A stretch of 64,000 nt of DNA, taken from assembly GCF_023278185.1 (NCBI RefSeq), contig NZ_CP066356.1:1-64000 (forward strand), in the 5' to 3' direction. Under the pieces are notes generated by a model that was not told where the DNA came from, made no database searches, and saw nothing but the letters and a program-made list of their open reading frames with translations. The DNA is from Bradyrhizobium elkanii USDA 76 (GTDB lineage Bacteria; Pseudomonadota; Alphaproteobacteria; Rhizobiales; Xanthobacteraceae). Numbering within the stretch: position 1 is the stretch's first letter; every line of letters starts with the position of its first letter. The translations under genes were made by a program, and so were the position numbers. Shown here one piece after another: positions 19,108 through 27,392 of the stretch.

Positions 19108-19431
19108 ATGTCGCGTTTCACGGTCCACGATCTGGCCGCCACCATCGACGCCCGCGCTGCAATGGGCGGCGAGGCGTCCTACACCCGTAAGCTGCTCGAC
19201 AAGGGCGCGGAGCATTGCGCCAAGAAATTGGGCGAGGAAGCGGTCGAGACCGTGATCGCCGCGGTCGAGAATGACCGCGATCACCTCATCGCGGAAAGTG
19301 CCGATCTCGTGTTTCACCTGCTGGTTCTGTTGAAATCACGCGGCGTGAAGCTGGAGGATGTCGAGGCCGCGCTGGAGAAGCGCACCTCGATGTCGGGACT
19401 GGAAGAGAAGGCGTCGCGCAAGCGCGACTAG
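19108..19431 (+). CDS. hisE: Phosphoribosyl-ATP pyrophosphatase
   Basis: A 107-residue MazG-like all-alpha enzyme that hydrolyses phosphoribosyl-ATP to phosphoribosyl-AMP, step 2 of histidine synthesis. The metal-binding motif [14 protein letters not shown] and the second helix [12 protein letters not shown] are clear. ATG 19108 is preferred over the TTG three bases upstream. It is separated from hisF by the inverted repeat and followed by coaA. Confidence 0.94.
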   Translation: MSRFTVHDLAATIDARAAMGGEASYTRKLLDKGAEHCAKKLGEEAVETVIAAVENDRDHLIAESADLVFHLLVLLKSRGVKLEDVEAALEKRTSMSGLEEKASRKRD

Positions 19432-19466
19432 CGCAAATGATCGAGCGCATCGAGAGGGGCAGCCTC

Positions 19467-20423
19467 ATGGACATCCGGGCACCAGATCAACAGTACAACC
19501 CCTACCGCATCTTCACGCGCCAGCAATGGTCGCATCTGCGTGACGATACGCCGATGACGCTCGAGCCGGGCGAGTTCGACCGCCTGCGTTCGATGCACGA
19601 CCGCCTCGATTTGCAGGAGGTCGAGGACATCTACCTGCCGCTGTCGCGGCTGCTCTCGATCTATGTCGATGCGACCCAGCGGCTGTATTACTCGCAGCGC
19701 CAGTTCCTCAACATCCGCGACCGCAAGATGCCCTACATCGTCGGCGTCGCCGGATCCGTCGCGGTCGGCAAGTCGACCACGGCACGCGTGCTGCAGGCGC
19801 TGCTGGCGCGCTGGTCGCCGCGGCCGAAGGTCGACCTGATCACGACCGACGGTTTCCTGTTTCCGAATGCGGTGCTCGAGCGGCAAGGCATCATGCAGAA
19901 GAAGGGCTTCCCGGAGAGCTACGACCTGCCGACGCTGCTGTCGTTCCTCAGCGACATCAAGGCGGGGCGGCGCCGCGTGCGCGCGCCGGTCTATTCGCAT
20001 CTGACCTACGACATCGTGCCGAACAAATGGGTCGAGATCGACCAGCCCGACATCCTGATCGTCGAGGGCGTCAACGTGCTGCAGACCGGGCGGCTGCCGC
20101 GTGACGGCAAGGCGGTGCCGTTCGTTTCCGACTTCTTCGACTTCTCGGTCTATATCGACGCCGACGAGGCCGTGCTGAGGGAGTGGTACATCAAGCGCTT
20201 CCTGGCGCTGCGCGACACCGCGTTCACCGATCCAAGGTCCTACTTCCACCGCTATGCGCCGCTGTCGGACGAGGAAGCCACGGCGACTGCGATCGCGATC
20301 TGGGAACGCACCAACCTCGCCAATCTCGAGGACAACATCCTGCCGACCCGCCCGCGCGCGACGCTGATCCTCAAGAAGGGTGCCGATCACGTGGTGCAGT
20401 CGGTCGCGCTGCGCCGGCTGTAG
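19467..20423 (+). CDS. coaA: Type I pantothenate kinase
   Basis: A 318-residue P-loop kinase that phosphorylates pantothenate, the committed step of CoA synthesis. It has [21 protein letters not shown] (Walker A), [11 protein letters not shown], the [12 protein letters not shown] loop and [16 protein letters not shown] 19467 is chosen because GAGAGGGGC is well placed upstream and the product begins [14 protein letters not shown], the family start. An upstream ATG (19437) overlaps the end of hisE. Confidence 0.95.
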   Translation: MDIRAPDQQYNPYRIFTRQQWSHLRDDTPMTLEPGEFDRLRSMHDRLDLQEVEDIYLPLSRLLSIYVDATQRLYYSQRQFLNIRDRKMPYIVGVAGSVAVGKSTTARVLQALLARWSPRPKVDLITTDGFLFPNAVLERQGIMQKKGFPESYDLPTLLSFLSDIKAGRRRVRAPVYSHLTYDIVPNKWVEIDQPDILIVEGVNVLQTGRLPRDGKAVPFVSDFFDFSVYIDADEAVLREWYIKRFLALRDTAFTDPRSYFHRYAPLSDEEATATAIAIWERTNLANLEDNILPTRPRATLILKKGADHVVQSVALRRL

Positions 20424-20456
20424 GTTTGATCCGCCAAAGCTGACCGCATCAGTGCT

Positions 20457-20482
20457 GTCGTCCCGGCCTTCGCCGGGACGAC
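20457..20482. terminator. Palindromic repeat, possible bidirectional terminator
   Basis: GTCGTCCCGGC-CTTC-GCCGGGACGAC is an almost perfect hairpin of 11 bp with a 4-nt loop, between the convergent coaA and histidine-kinase genes. No T-run follows on either strand, so its termination role is inferred from position. The sequence belongs to the same family as the arms at 12261-12390. Confidence 0.6.
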
Positions 20483-20498
20483 GCGGAGTTTGCGGCTG

Positions 20499-22748
20499 CT
20501 ACGCCGCGATATGCCGCGCGGCGGCGAGGCCCGCGAGCGCTTCTTCCAGCTTCTCGCGGTCGAGCGGCTTGATCAGGAAACCGTCCATGCCGGCTTCGAA
20601 GCAGGCGTAGCGGTCTTCCATCAGCGTATTTGCCGTCAGTGCCAGGATCGGGGTCCGGCGGACGGAGTGCGCCGCCTCATGGGCGCGGATCTGCTTGGTG
20701 GTTTCGATGCCGTTGAGGCGCGGCATCTGGATGTCCATCAGCACGAGATCGTAGGGCGTGCCGGCAGAGGTCGCCGACAGCCAGGACTCCATCGCCTGCT
20801 CGCCATTGGTGGTGATGACCACGTTGTGGCCGAGCCGGGTGAGCAGCGAGCGCATCAACAGCGCGTTGATCTCATTGTCCTCGGCGACCAGGATCGAGAG
20901 CCCCTTGTCCGGCAGCGCGGAAGCGGGCGCGGTGGGCACGGACCCGGCGGCCGCCTCGATCGCGAGGCTCGGCGCAGCAATTTCCGGCGATGCGGTCAGG
21001 CGTGCGGCGAGCGACGACGCGCGCAATGGCTTCACCAGGTAACCGGTGAACATGGCCGACTCGGAGGCCGAAAGATCCAGCCGCGTCGCCGGCGTGAACA
21101 TCACGATGCGATGGGTCGCGTGGAGGCGGGCGGCTTCGGCAAACGCCTCCATCGCCGGGGTGCCGAGCGTGTGGTCGATCAGCACCGCCTGCCAGCTCCG
21201 CTCCGGCAGCAATGCCTCGGCGACGTTGGCATCCGACACGATGCAGGTCTGCGCGCCCCAGCGCTGCAACCGCCGCGAGATCAGCGAGACCTCGATGCTG
21301 TGCGGCGCGACCAGCATGATCGATTGTCCGGTCAAGTCGGGCGCGGCGAAGCCGCTGGCCTCGCCGGTATCGGCGGCGACGAGCGGGATCGACACCTCGA
21401 AGGTCGAGCCTGCGCCCGGCGTGCTTGCGAGCGTGATGCGGCCGCCCATCCGCTTGACGATGCGGTCGCTGATCGAGAGGCCGAGGCCGGTGCCGCCATA
21501 GCTGCGCGCGATCCGGTCGTCGGCCTGCTCGAACTCCCGGAAGATACGCTGCTGCGCTTCCGGCGCGATGCCGATCCCGGTGTCGCGGACCAGGAAGCTG
21601 ATCTCGTTCGGCCAGATGCCGGGCTCGACGATCAGCGCCACGCCACCGGTCGCGGTGAACTTGATGGCGTTGCCGGCGAGGTTGAGCAGCACCTGACGCA
21701 GCCGCGCGGCGTCGCCGGTCACCTGCGTCGGCAGCCGTTCGTCGACATAGGCGGCGATCTCGATGCCCTTGGTCTGCGCGCGCGGCGCCAGCAGCTCGGT
21801 GATGTCCTCGATCAGGCCGGACAGCGCGAAGGCACGATGTTCGAGATCGATCTTGCCGGCTTCGATCTTGGAGTAATCGAGCAGCTCCTCGATCAGCGCG
21901 AGCAGCGCGTCGCCCGATGTCTTGACCGCCTTGACGTAGGTCATCTGCTCCGGCGTCAGCTGCGTATCCATCAGCAATCCGCTCATGCCGATGATGCCGT
22001 TCAGCGGAGTGCGGATCTCGTGGCTCGCCATCGCGAGGAAGCGCGACTTGGCGCGGTTGGCGGCGTCGGCCTGATCGCGCGCTTCGGCGAGCGCGTGCTC
22101 GCTCTCGGTGCGGTCGGTGACGTCGCGGCCGACGCTCTGCATCTCCGCCGGCGCGCCGGCATCGTTGCGCACGAGGCCTTCACGCCAGGCGATCCAGCGC
22201 GGCCCGAGCGGTCCCTCGATCTTCTGGTCGTAGACCCGCGTGCCGTTGGATTCGAGCGCGGTGTCGCCTTGCTCGAGCACCTTCAGCGTTGCGGTGCTGC
22301 CGATCAATTCGCTGCGGGGCCTCTGCGCCAGCTCGCAATAGGCGTCGTTGGCATAGGTGATGAGCCCGTCGAGGTCGCGCAGCACGATCAGATCGTCCTG
22401 CGCCTCGAACAGGGTCGAGGCGCGCTGCTCGGCCTCCTGCAGTTCCCAGTTGCGGTCGGCCATCGCTTCATTGTGCATGGCGATGGTGCGCAGCCGCTTG
22501 CGCATCAGCCGCAGGCGGATGCCGAGCGTCACGATCCAAAGGCAGGCGAGCGCGAACAGGAAGCTGACCCCGATCGCGAATGCATTGGGATCGTAGCCGC
22601 TCTGTTGCGAGAGCGCGCCCGAAATGAATCCGAAGGCGCTGCCGAATGCGACGGAGAAGATCGTGAACGAACGGACGATCGTCGCGACCCAGGAATGGCG
22701 CCGGACGAAGCGGCGAAGGCGCAACTTGATCCGGAAGAAACGCCCCAT
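20499..22748 (-). CDS. Hybrid sensor histidine kinase with two receiver domains
   Basis: A 749-residue inner-membrane sensor. Two membrane helices (about 21-45 and 57-80) with a short periplasmic loop, then a PAS domain (about 114-216). HisKA follows with phospho-acceptor His243 in [12 protein letters not shown], then HATPase_c with N-box Asn360, G1 DTGIG (389-393) and [10 protein letters not shown] degenerate receiver-like region (about 475-585) keeps Asp525 and Lys573 but lacks the acidic pair. A full receiver (618-745) has E623/D624, phospho-acceptor Asp672 in [11 protein letters not shown] and Lys727. No cognate regulator is adjacent. ATG 22748 is used; a TTG lies one codon upstream. Confidence 0.93.
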   Translation of the reverse strand: MGRFFRIKLRLRRFVRRHSWVATIVRSFTIFSVAFGSAFGFISGALSQQSGYDPNAFAIGVSFLFALACLWIVTLGIRLRLMRKRLRTIAMHNEAMADRNWELQEAEQRASTLFEAQDDLIVLRDLDGLITYANDAYCELAQRPRSELIGSTATLKVLEQGDTALESNGTRVYDQKIEGPLGPRWIAWREGLVRNDAGAPAEMQSVGRDVTDRTESEHALAEARDQADAANRAKSRFLAMASHEIRTPLNGIIGMSGLLMDTQLTPEQMTYVKAVKTSGDALLALIEELLDYSKIEAGKIDLEHRAFALSGLIEDITELLAPRAQTKGIEIAAYVDERLPTQVTGDAARLRQVLLNLAGNAIKFTATGGVALIVEPGIWPNEISFLVRDTGIGIAPEAQQRIFREFEQADDRIARSYGGTGLGLSISDRIVKRMGGRITLASTPGAGSTFEVSIPLVAADTGEASGFAAPDLTGQSIMLVAPHSIEVSLISRRLQRWGAQTCIVSDANVAEALLPERSWQAVLIDHTLGTPAMEAFAEAARLHATHRIVMFTPATRLDLSASESAMFTGYLVKPLRASSLAARLTASPEIAAPSLAIEAAAGSVPTAPASALPDKGLSILVAEDNEINALLMRSLLTRLGHNVVITTNGEQAMESWLSATSAGTPYDLVLMDIQMPRLNGIETTKQIRAHEAAHSVRRTPILALTANTLMEDRYACFEAGMDGFLIKPLDREKLEEALAGLAAARHIAA

Positions 22749-22851
22749 CAATGGTGACCCTGAGACAGCTTGATCTGGCGCTGACGATGCGTCGGCCAGC
22801 TTGCAAAGTGCTTGAAGTTGGTGGCCATTTCGCGCCGCCCTCAGAACAAGG

Positions 22852-23373
22852 TTAGCGGGGGGTTAACTCCGCCATGACCCGGTTCGGGACGCGCGCGTCA
22901 GGTTCGGGCGATGCGGCTTCGAGGCGGCGGTGTCCGCCGCGGGCACTGACGATCAGGGCCGCGGCATCGCGCACTGAGAAGGTCTTCGACTGCACGAAGA
23001 CACGGTAGTCGGACGGACCGTCATCATGCGTCAGATAGATGACGGGGCCGGTCGCCGAGGCATCGCTGGAAATCCCGATCAGCTGCGCCGCCGCGCTGCG
23101 CTCGCAGGCGCCGGCCTCGGCATCGTCGATGTCGTCGATCACGGTGAAGTCGGCGGCGTCGGCGCTGTCGGCGATCTGGACCCGGACGGTGGCTTGGCTG
23201 GGGTCGTCGGTGAAGCTGACGTGAAGCTGCGCCAGCCAGGGGATCGATGCGATCTGCATCGTGGCGCCACCCACCTCGATGCAGGGCCGCGGGCCCGGCA
23301 AGAATTCGGCGCGGGCAAGGACCGCGGCCACGGCAAGGGGGACCACTGACGTCAAAATCTTCAAACGCAACAT
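22852..23373 (-). CDS. Hypothetical exported protein
   Basis: A 173-residue protein starting MLRLKILTSVVPLAVAAVLARA, a typical Sec signal peptide. The mature part has two cysteines (in RPCIEVGG and AGACERSAA), possibly a disulfide, and ends in an Arg-rich segment. No domain is recognised. Two upstream in-frame possibilities exist, but this ATG places the signal at the N-terminus. It lies between the sensor kinase and comM, all leftward. Confidence 0.7.
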   Translation of the reverse strand: MLRLKILTSVVPLAVAAVLARAEFLPGPRPCIEVGGATMQIASIPWLAQLHVSFTDDPSQATVRVQIADSADAADFTVIDDIDDAEAGACERSAAAQLIGISSDASATGPVIYLTHDDGPSDYRVFVQSKTFSVRDAAALIVSARGGHRRLEAASPEPDARVPNRVMAELTPR

Positions 23374-23503
23374 GACACAACTCGCTCGACCCAAGCTTGC
23401 CGCGGATCGCGGTGCTTATGGTTTGCGGAGCGTAAACAAAACTCGTTACCGCCGCGTTGACGCGGGGCATTGCGGCACGAATCGGGACAGGGCTTAGGTT
23501 CGG

Positions 23504-25042
23504 TCAGGCGGCGCGGCGCAAATCGTCGGCCAATGCACGATAGGACAACGCTTCGGCGAGGTGCAGCCGGCCGATCGTCTCGGCGCCGTCGAGATCGGCA
23601 AGCGTGCGCGCCACCCGCAGCACGCGGTGATAGCCGCGCGCGGTGAGGTGCATGTTGTCGGCGGCCTCGCGCAGCAGCTTCTGCCCGTGCGCGTCGGGCT
23701 GCGCGATGGTCTCGAGCAGCGAACTCGGCGCTTCCGCATTGGTGCGGACATGCGGCATGCCGGCAGCCGCATAGCGCGCGAGCTGGATGTCGCGCGCGGC
23801 CGCGACGCGGGCGGCAACCTCGGCCGATCCCTCCGCCGGCGGCGGCAGGATCAGATCGGCCGCGGTCACGGCGGGCACCTCGATCCGCAGGTCGATGCGA
23901 TCCATCAGCGGGCCGGAGATCCGCATCTGGTAGTCGGCGGTGCAGCGGTCGAGCCGGCCGCGCTTGCAGGAATAGCCGGGCTCATAGGCATGGCCGCAGC
24001 GGCACGGGTTCATGGCCGCAACCAGCATGAAGCGCGCCGGATAGGTGACGCGGTGGTTGGCCCGGCTCACCGAAACCTCGCCGTTCTCCAGCGGCTGGCG
24101 CAGCGAATCCAGCACGCGCGGATCGAACTCCGGCAATTCGTCGAGGAATAGCACGCCCTGATGCGCGAGCGAGATCTCGCCCGGCTTGGCGCGCGTGCCG
24201 CCGCCGGTCAGCGCGGCCATGCTGGCGGAATGATGCGGGCTGCGGAACGGGCGCCGCGCGGTCAAGGCGCCGTCGCGGATCTCGCCGGCAACCGAGGCGA
24301 TCATCGAGACTTCGAGCAGCTCCGACGGCGACAGCGGCGGCAGGATCGAGGGCAGTCGCGCCGCCAGCATCGATTTGCCGGCGCCGGGCGAGCCCATCAT
24401 CAGCAGATGATGGCCGCCGGCAGCGGCGATCTCGAGCGCGCGTTTCGCGCTCTCCTGGCCCTTGATGTCGCGCAGGTCCAAAAGCGTTTCCTCGCGCTCA
24501 TGCACCTTCGGCTGCGGCCGCGACAGCACCTGCGTGCCCTTGAAGTGGTTGGCGATCTGGATCAGCGAGTGCGCCGCGATGATCTGGACGTCCGGACTGG
24601 CCCAGGCGGCTTCCGAGCCGCAGGCGGCCGGGCAGATCAATCCCTCGTCGCGCGAATTGGCGCCGATTGCCGCGGGCAGCACGCCCGCAACGGCTGCGAT
24701 CGAGCCGTCGAGCCCGAGCTCGCCGAGCACGGTGAAGCCGTTCAGCGCATCCGGCGGGATCGCGCCGATCGCCGCCATCAGGCCGAGCGCGATCGGCAGG
24801 TCGTAATGGCTGCCCTCCTTGGGCAGGTCGGCGGGTGCGAGGTTGACGGTGATGCGGCGGGCAGGAAGCGCGAGGCCGGAGGCGATCAGCGCCGAACGCA
24901 CCCGTTCGCGGGCTTCCGACACCGCCTTGTCGGGCAGGCCGACGATCGCGAATGCCGGCAATCCCGGCGCGACCTGCACCTGCACGTCGACCGCGCGGGC
25001 CTCGATCCCCTCGAATGCGACGGTGGAAACGCGCTGAACCAT
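23504..25042 (-). CDS. comM: ComM / YifB family Mg-chelatase-like AAA+ ATPase
   Basis: A 512-residue protein. ComM is a hexameric helicase that promotes branch migration when transformed DNA integrates. It has an N-terminal Lon-protease-like fold (VQRVSTVAFEGIEARAVDVQVQVAPGLPAF), an AAA+ core with Walker A MMGSPGAGKSMLA and Walker B VLFLDELPEFD, the FMLVAAMNPCRCGH zinc-finger-like stretch, and the YHRVLRVARTLADL C-terminal domain. Full length and intact. The IS1-like element starts only 42 bp upstream of its start codon, so the native promoter may be displaced. Confidence 0.94.
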   Translation of the reverse strand: MVQRVSTVAFEGIEARAVDVQVQVAPGLPAFAIVGLPDKAVSEARERVRSALIASGLALPARRITVNLAPADLPKEGSHYDLPIALGLMAAIGAIPPDALNGFTVLGELGLDGSIAAVAGVLPAAIGANSRDEGLICPAACGSEAAWASPDVQIIAAHSLIQIANHFKGTQVLSRPQPKVHEREETLLDLRDIKGQESAKRALEIAAAGGHHLLMMGSPGAGKSMLAARLPSILPPLSPSELLEVSMIASVAGEIRDGALTARRPFRSPHHSASMAALTGGGTRAKPGEISLAHQGVLFLDELPEFDPRVLDSLRQPLENGEVSVSRANHRVTYPARFMLVAAMNPCRCGHAYEPGYSCKRGRLDRCTADYQMRISGPLMDRIDLRIEVPAVTAADLILPPPAEGSAEVAARVAAARDIQLARYAAAGMPHVRTNAEAPSSLLETIAQPDAHGQKLLREAADNMHLTARGYHRVLRVARTLADLDGAETIGRLHLAEALSYRALADDLRRAA

Positions 25043-25083
25043 GCTGCCCCTATTCTTCCGCAATCGAAGGTAGCGGAACCTGG

Positions 25084-25091
25084 CGGCGAGT
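25084..25091. repeat. Target-site duplication, left copy
   Basis: CGGCGAGT directly abuts the left terminal inverted repeat and is repeated exactly at 27736-27743 beyond the right one. IS1-family elements usually make 8-9 bp duplications. Confidence 0.88.
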
Positions 25092-25113
25092 GGTCATGCC
25101 TCAGTTTGAAATT
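25092..25113. repeat. Left terminal inverted repeat of the element
   Basis: 22 bp starting GGTCATGCCTCAG and ending GAAATT; the inverse complement of 27714-27735 except for one base (position 4, C here and A there). The stop codon of the DUF6894 gene reaches 2 bp into it. Confidence 0.9.
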
Positions 25114-25360
25114 AGCTCACTTTCTTGCGGCTGATCTCGAAGTAAAAACGAACCGTCATAACGGGACCGTCTTCGTCCCGTACCTCGATCTCCATTTGGT
25201 CAGTCCCTCTGCCTTTAGTGGTGATGGCCGCATCCCGAGCCATCGCGCCAAGCGACTGCGCCGCCTCGCTCTGCGCGGCATCCACATCCCGAAGGTCTAT
25301 GCCTTCCTCATCGACGGCGGTGCCGCTGCCGTCCTTTAGGTCGAAGTAATACCGCGGCAT
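25112..25360 (-). CDS. DUF6894 family small protein (transposon passenger)
   Basis: An 82-residue acidic protein starting MPRYYFDLKDG, followed by VDEEGIDLRDVDAAQSEAAQSLGAMARDA and ending in a beta-rich VRDEDGPVMTVRFYFEI. This is the pattern of the short DUF6894 proteins that are multicopy in Bradyrhizobium and relatives; function unknown. A start three codons upstream is possible, but this ATG has AAGGA at a better distance. It is the last gene inside the element, with its stop codon touching the left inverted repeat. Confidence 0.8.
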   Translation of the reverse strand: MPRYYFDLKDGSGTAVDEEGIDLRDVDAAQSEAAQSLGAMARDAAITTKGRGTDQMEIEVRDEDGPVMTVRFYFEISRKKVS

Positions 25361-25423
25361 TATCCCCATTTCCTTTCCAGTCCTTCCAAAGCAAAAGGCT
25401 AGAATGCGTTCCTATTCTGGCGC

Positions 25424-26317
25424 TTAGCTGAGATTTGCGCCTTCGAGACGCTTCTTATACGGTCCGCGCTTCTTCGGCGCTCCTTCCCGCTTGTCGATCA
25501 GCGTCACGATATCGGCCATTTCCATGGGCGAGGAAACCAACCCAGCCGCCATCGCTGGCGTCATGCGCAGCGTCTTGTGCTGCTTAATGAAGTTATACCA
25601 AACGAAATATAGCGCCAGCGCGTGATAGTGGTTCTCGACCTTCTTAGAGAAGGCGTTCGTCAGGCGCGTGAAGCGGCGCATTGACATGCGCATGGTGAGG
25701 TTCTGACGTTCCACGAATGACGTGGAGACATGCTTGATGTCAGGCGAACCGAGAACCAGATCGCGGTCAACGCCGATCAGCTTTGCCGGGCTGTAGCGCT
25801 TCTGGCCTTCCGGTTCTTTGCCATATAGCTTTTGCAGAATTCCGTAGTCGATCCCATCCGGGCCGAATGCATTACTAATGGCTACAAGGTACGGGCGGTG
25901 CCCGTCAGTGGTGAGTTGAACGCGATTAGCTAGCCGACCTTTTAGGTCATCGATGAACATATTTGCGGCGTGCGCGTCGCGATCACCGACAAGCCACGAC
26001 AAGATCAACTTGGTATCCGCGTCAATTGCCGTCCACGTCCAAACGTCGCCGGAGCCGATAGGCGCTGCCTTCGCGCTTGGGACGTTCTTCTGCTTAGCGT
26101 AGGCGAAACTCCAGATTTCATCGCACTGGACGCGCTGTGAACTGACGTTGCGGACGGTCGCGTCATGGAAGGCGCTGCACGCGAGACCCGCGTCCACCAG
26201 CAGCTTGGTCACGGTGTTCAGGGAAACGTCAGCCACCCGCGAGATGGAGCGCATGGAAGAACCCTCGCAGAGCATCTGGAGGATTTGAGCGCGCGTCTCA
26301 ATGGGCAATTTATTCAT
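25424..26317 (-). CDS. IS1-family-like DDE transposase, single ORF
   Basis: A 297-residue protein with an N-terminal helix-turn-helix (about 5-45: IETRAQILQMLCEGSSMRSISRVADVSLNTVTKLL, read in parts) and an RNase H-like core. Likely catalytic acids are D66 in QCDEIWSF, D138 in LTTDGHRPY and E203 in SFVERQNLTMR, the D-E-x-W / T-D / E-R-x-N pattern of IS1-type enzymes. Classic IS1 makes its transposase by frameshift from two ORFs; here it is one uninterrupted frame. The C-terminus is basic. The promoter with a palindrome in its spacer lies directly upstream. Confidence 0.88.
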   Translation of the reverse strand: MNKLPIETRAQILQMLCEGSSMRSISRVADVSLNTVTKLLVDAGLACSAFHDATVRNVSSQRVQCDEIWSFAYAKQKNVPSAKAAPIGSGDVWTWTAIDADTKLILSWLVGDRDAHAANMFIDDLKGRLANRVQLTTDGHRPYLVAISNAFGPDGIDYGILQKLYGKEPEGQKRYSPAKLIGVDRDLVLGSPDIKHVSTSFVERQNLTMRMSMRRFTRLTNAFSKKVENHYHALALYFVWYNFIKQHKTLRMTPAMAAGLVSSPMEMADIVTLIDKREGAPKKRGPYKKRLEGANLS

Positions 26318-26323
26318 AATGAT

Positions 26324-26352
26324 AATATGCGTGAGCGCTCACGCATTGTCAA
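26324..26352 (-). promoter_or_regulatory. Transposase promoter with operator-like palindrome
   Basis: On the minus strand a perfect -35 TTGACA (26352-26347) is followed by the 20-bp perfect palindrome ATGCGTGAGCGCTCACGCAT (26346-26327), which fills the spacer. The -10 is CATATT at 17 bp or TATTAT at 19 bp. Transcription would start at about the A of the transposase ATG (26317), so the mRNA may be leaderless. The palindrome core GTGAGCGCTCAC is the same as the symmetric core of LacI-family operators; the repressor is unknown. Confidence 0.7.
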
Positions 26353-26375
26353 TATTTAACAATTTGGGGGATTCA

Positions 26376-26410
26376 CAAAATAAAACGCCGGGCCTATATT
26401 GCCCGGCGTT
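26376..26410 (-). terminator. Intrinsic terminator after the tRNA
   Basis: On the minus strand AACGCCGGGC and GCCCGGCGTT form a 10-bp stem with a 7-nt loop, followed by TTTTATTTT. It lies 10 bp beyond the CCA end of the tRNA and so separates tRNA transcription from the transposase promoter. Confidence 0.85.
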
Positions 26411-26420
26411 AAGAAGAATT

Positions 26421-26497
26421 TGGTGCGCTCGGCCAGATTCGAACTGGCAACCGGGAACTTAGTAGGGACCTGCTCTATCCAGTTGAGCTACGAGCGC
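26421..26497 (-). tRNA. tRNA, Arg(UCU)-like body with anticodon ACU
   Basis: A 77-nt cloverleaf with a perfect acceptor stem (GCGCTCG/CGAGCGC), D-arm GCTC-AACTGGATA-GAGC, T-arm GCCAG-TTCGAAT-CTGGC, discriminator A73 and an encoded CCA. The anticodon loop reads CTACTAA, so the anticodon is ACU, which would read the serine codon AGU. The body is a short-variable-loop type like tRNA-Arg(UCU), not the long-arm tRNA-Ser; A20, C35 and U36, identity elements of ArgRS, are kept. Two of five anticodon-stem pairs are mismatched (U29-U41, C30-U40). It may be an odd functional tRNA or a decaying one. Confidence 0.8.
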
Positions 26498-26520
26498 GGG
26501 AATTGATGGCTCTCGCCTTC

Positions 26521-26577
26521 CGGTCAGGTCTGGGCGCTGTAACGCCTAGCCTGACCGTCTCGCTCTAGAAGGTGCCC
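26521..26577. other. Strong imperfect hairpin between the wHTH gene and the tRNA
   Basis: CGGTCAGG (26521-26528) pairs with CCTGACCG (26570-26577 after indexing), and an inner GGCG/CGCC pair extends the stem. The arms enclose TCTGGGCGCTGTAACGCCTAG. No T-run follows, so it could protect the mRNA 3' end, act in tRNA processing or be a weak terminator for the gene at 26628. The second arm sits roughly at 26550-26557 within this interval; the rest up to 26577 shows nothing. Confidence 0.45.
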
Positions 26578-26627
26578 GTGAGCGAGTTGTTGGGCATCAA
26601 TCTCTTCTTTTCACTACCTATCCTCCA

Positions 26628-27221
26628 TCAACCCATGATGTCGTTTGGAGCAGCCGGTGACGCGGCTGCTTCTTCACTGCCTCCTTCAACACTGTCGGTG
26701 TTGTCGGCGGTCGATGAAGCTGCTTGATCTTTTTCCCCGTTTTTGCGGGGTTTCCCGGCCTTACGGAGGCCGGGATACCATTCAAGAAGCCCGAACAGAT
26801 CCGTGTTCGGAATCCTCACGAACGTCACGGTATTTTTTCCAAGAGAGATACGGATGCTCTGTTTCTGACTTTCTGAATTTGTCGTGCCAAAGTCGAAGGC
26901 GCCTTGGATCAGAGCTTCCTGAATGTCTTCGACGGAAACGGGGGAAGGAGAGTTGCCAGCCGCTTCGGCGCGGGCCTCCATGATGACCCGCACGGCGGTC
27001 GCAAACGGCTTGCCAAGGAATTCGCCGGGCTGGAACTGCTTGGGAGTGCGACGCGATCCGACCACGCTGGCGGTCGTAGTAGCGGTCTCCACATCGCCGA
27101 ACCTGGGTTCCGCACCCGACATTTCGTCGTAATCGTTCACCCAGCGCTTAAGGCGCGCGGCCTCGCTCTGATGGAAGAGGATTTTTTCGAGCGCTTTTGT
27201 AACTACAGGGTCGTCAGCCAT
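26628..27221 (-). CDS. Winged-helix-like protein of unknown function (transposon passenger)
   Basis: A 197-residue protein. Residues 1-35 are probably helical (MADDPVVTKALEKILFHQSE). Residues ~70-150 read FATAVRVIMEARAEAAG...VSVEDIQEALIQGAF...QSIRISLGKNTVTFVRIP...GLLEWYPGL. This is a three-helix plus beta-wing pattern reminiscent of HARE-HTH / restriction-system winged helices, with a serine/alanine-rich acidic tail. The domain call is inference from pattern only. ATG 27221 is used; the longer upstream frame lacks a good ribosome site. Confidence 0.65.
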   Translation of the reverse strand: MADDPVVTKALEKILFHQSEAARLKRWVNDYDEMSGAEPRFGDVETATTTASVVGSRRTPKQFQPGEFLGKPFATAVRVIMEARAEAAGNSPSPVSVEDIQEALIQGAFDFGTTNSESQKQSIRISLGKNTVTFVRIPNTDLFGLLEWYPGLRKAGKPRKNGEKDQAASSTADNTDSVEGGSEEAAASPAAPNDIMG

Positions 27222-27392
27222 TTCTGCATCCCCGGGGTGGAGTGCAGACAATCTATGGCAAAGCGGCGGAACTTGCAACGCCTGACGCAAACTCTGTTTA
27301 TAGCCGCGCAGAAGCACATACTATATATTTGATTATGTTGACATTTTACATTGGAGAAAACATGTGGAGTTCTTTTAAGGTTTTGCTCGCGT

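Noticed and set aside
17380..19317. Very long minus-strand frame (645 codons) opposite hisA-hisF-hisE
   Set aside because: It is the antisense of well-recognised his genes; high GC makes stop codons rare on the opposite strand, and no domain is seen.
20490..22757. 755-codon plus-strand frame
   Set aside because: Exact antisense shadow of the hybrid histidine kinase; composition Arg/Asp/His-rich without a domain.
26327..26346. Palindrome read as a terminator
   Set aside because: No T-run on either strand, and it lies exactly between a -35 and a -10, which better fits an operator.
26421..26497. Idea that the tRNA is an amber (CUA) suppressor
   Set aside because: A CUA anticodon would need a U at position 33 just before it; the loop CTACTAA has U33 only when the anticodon is read as ACU.
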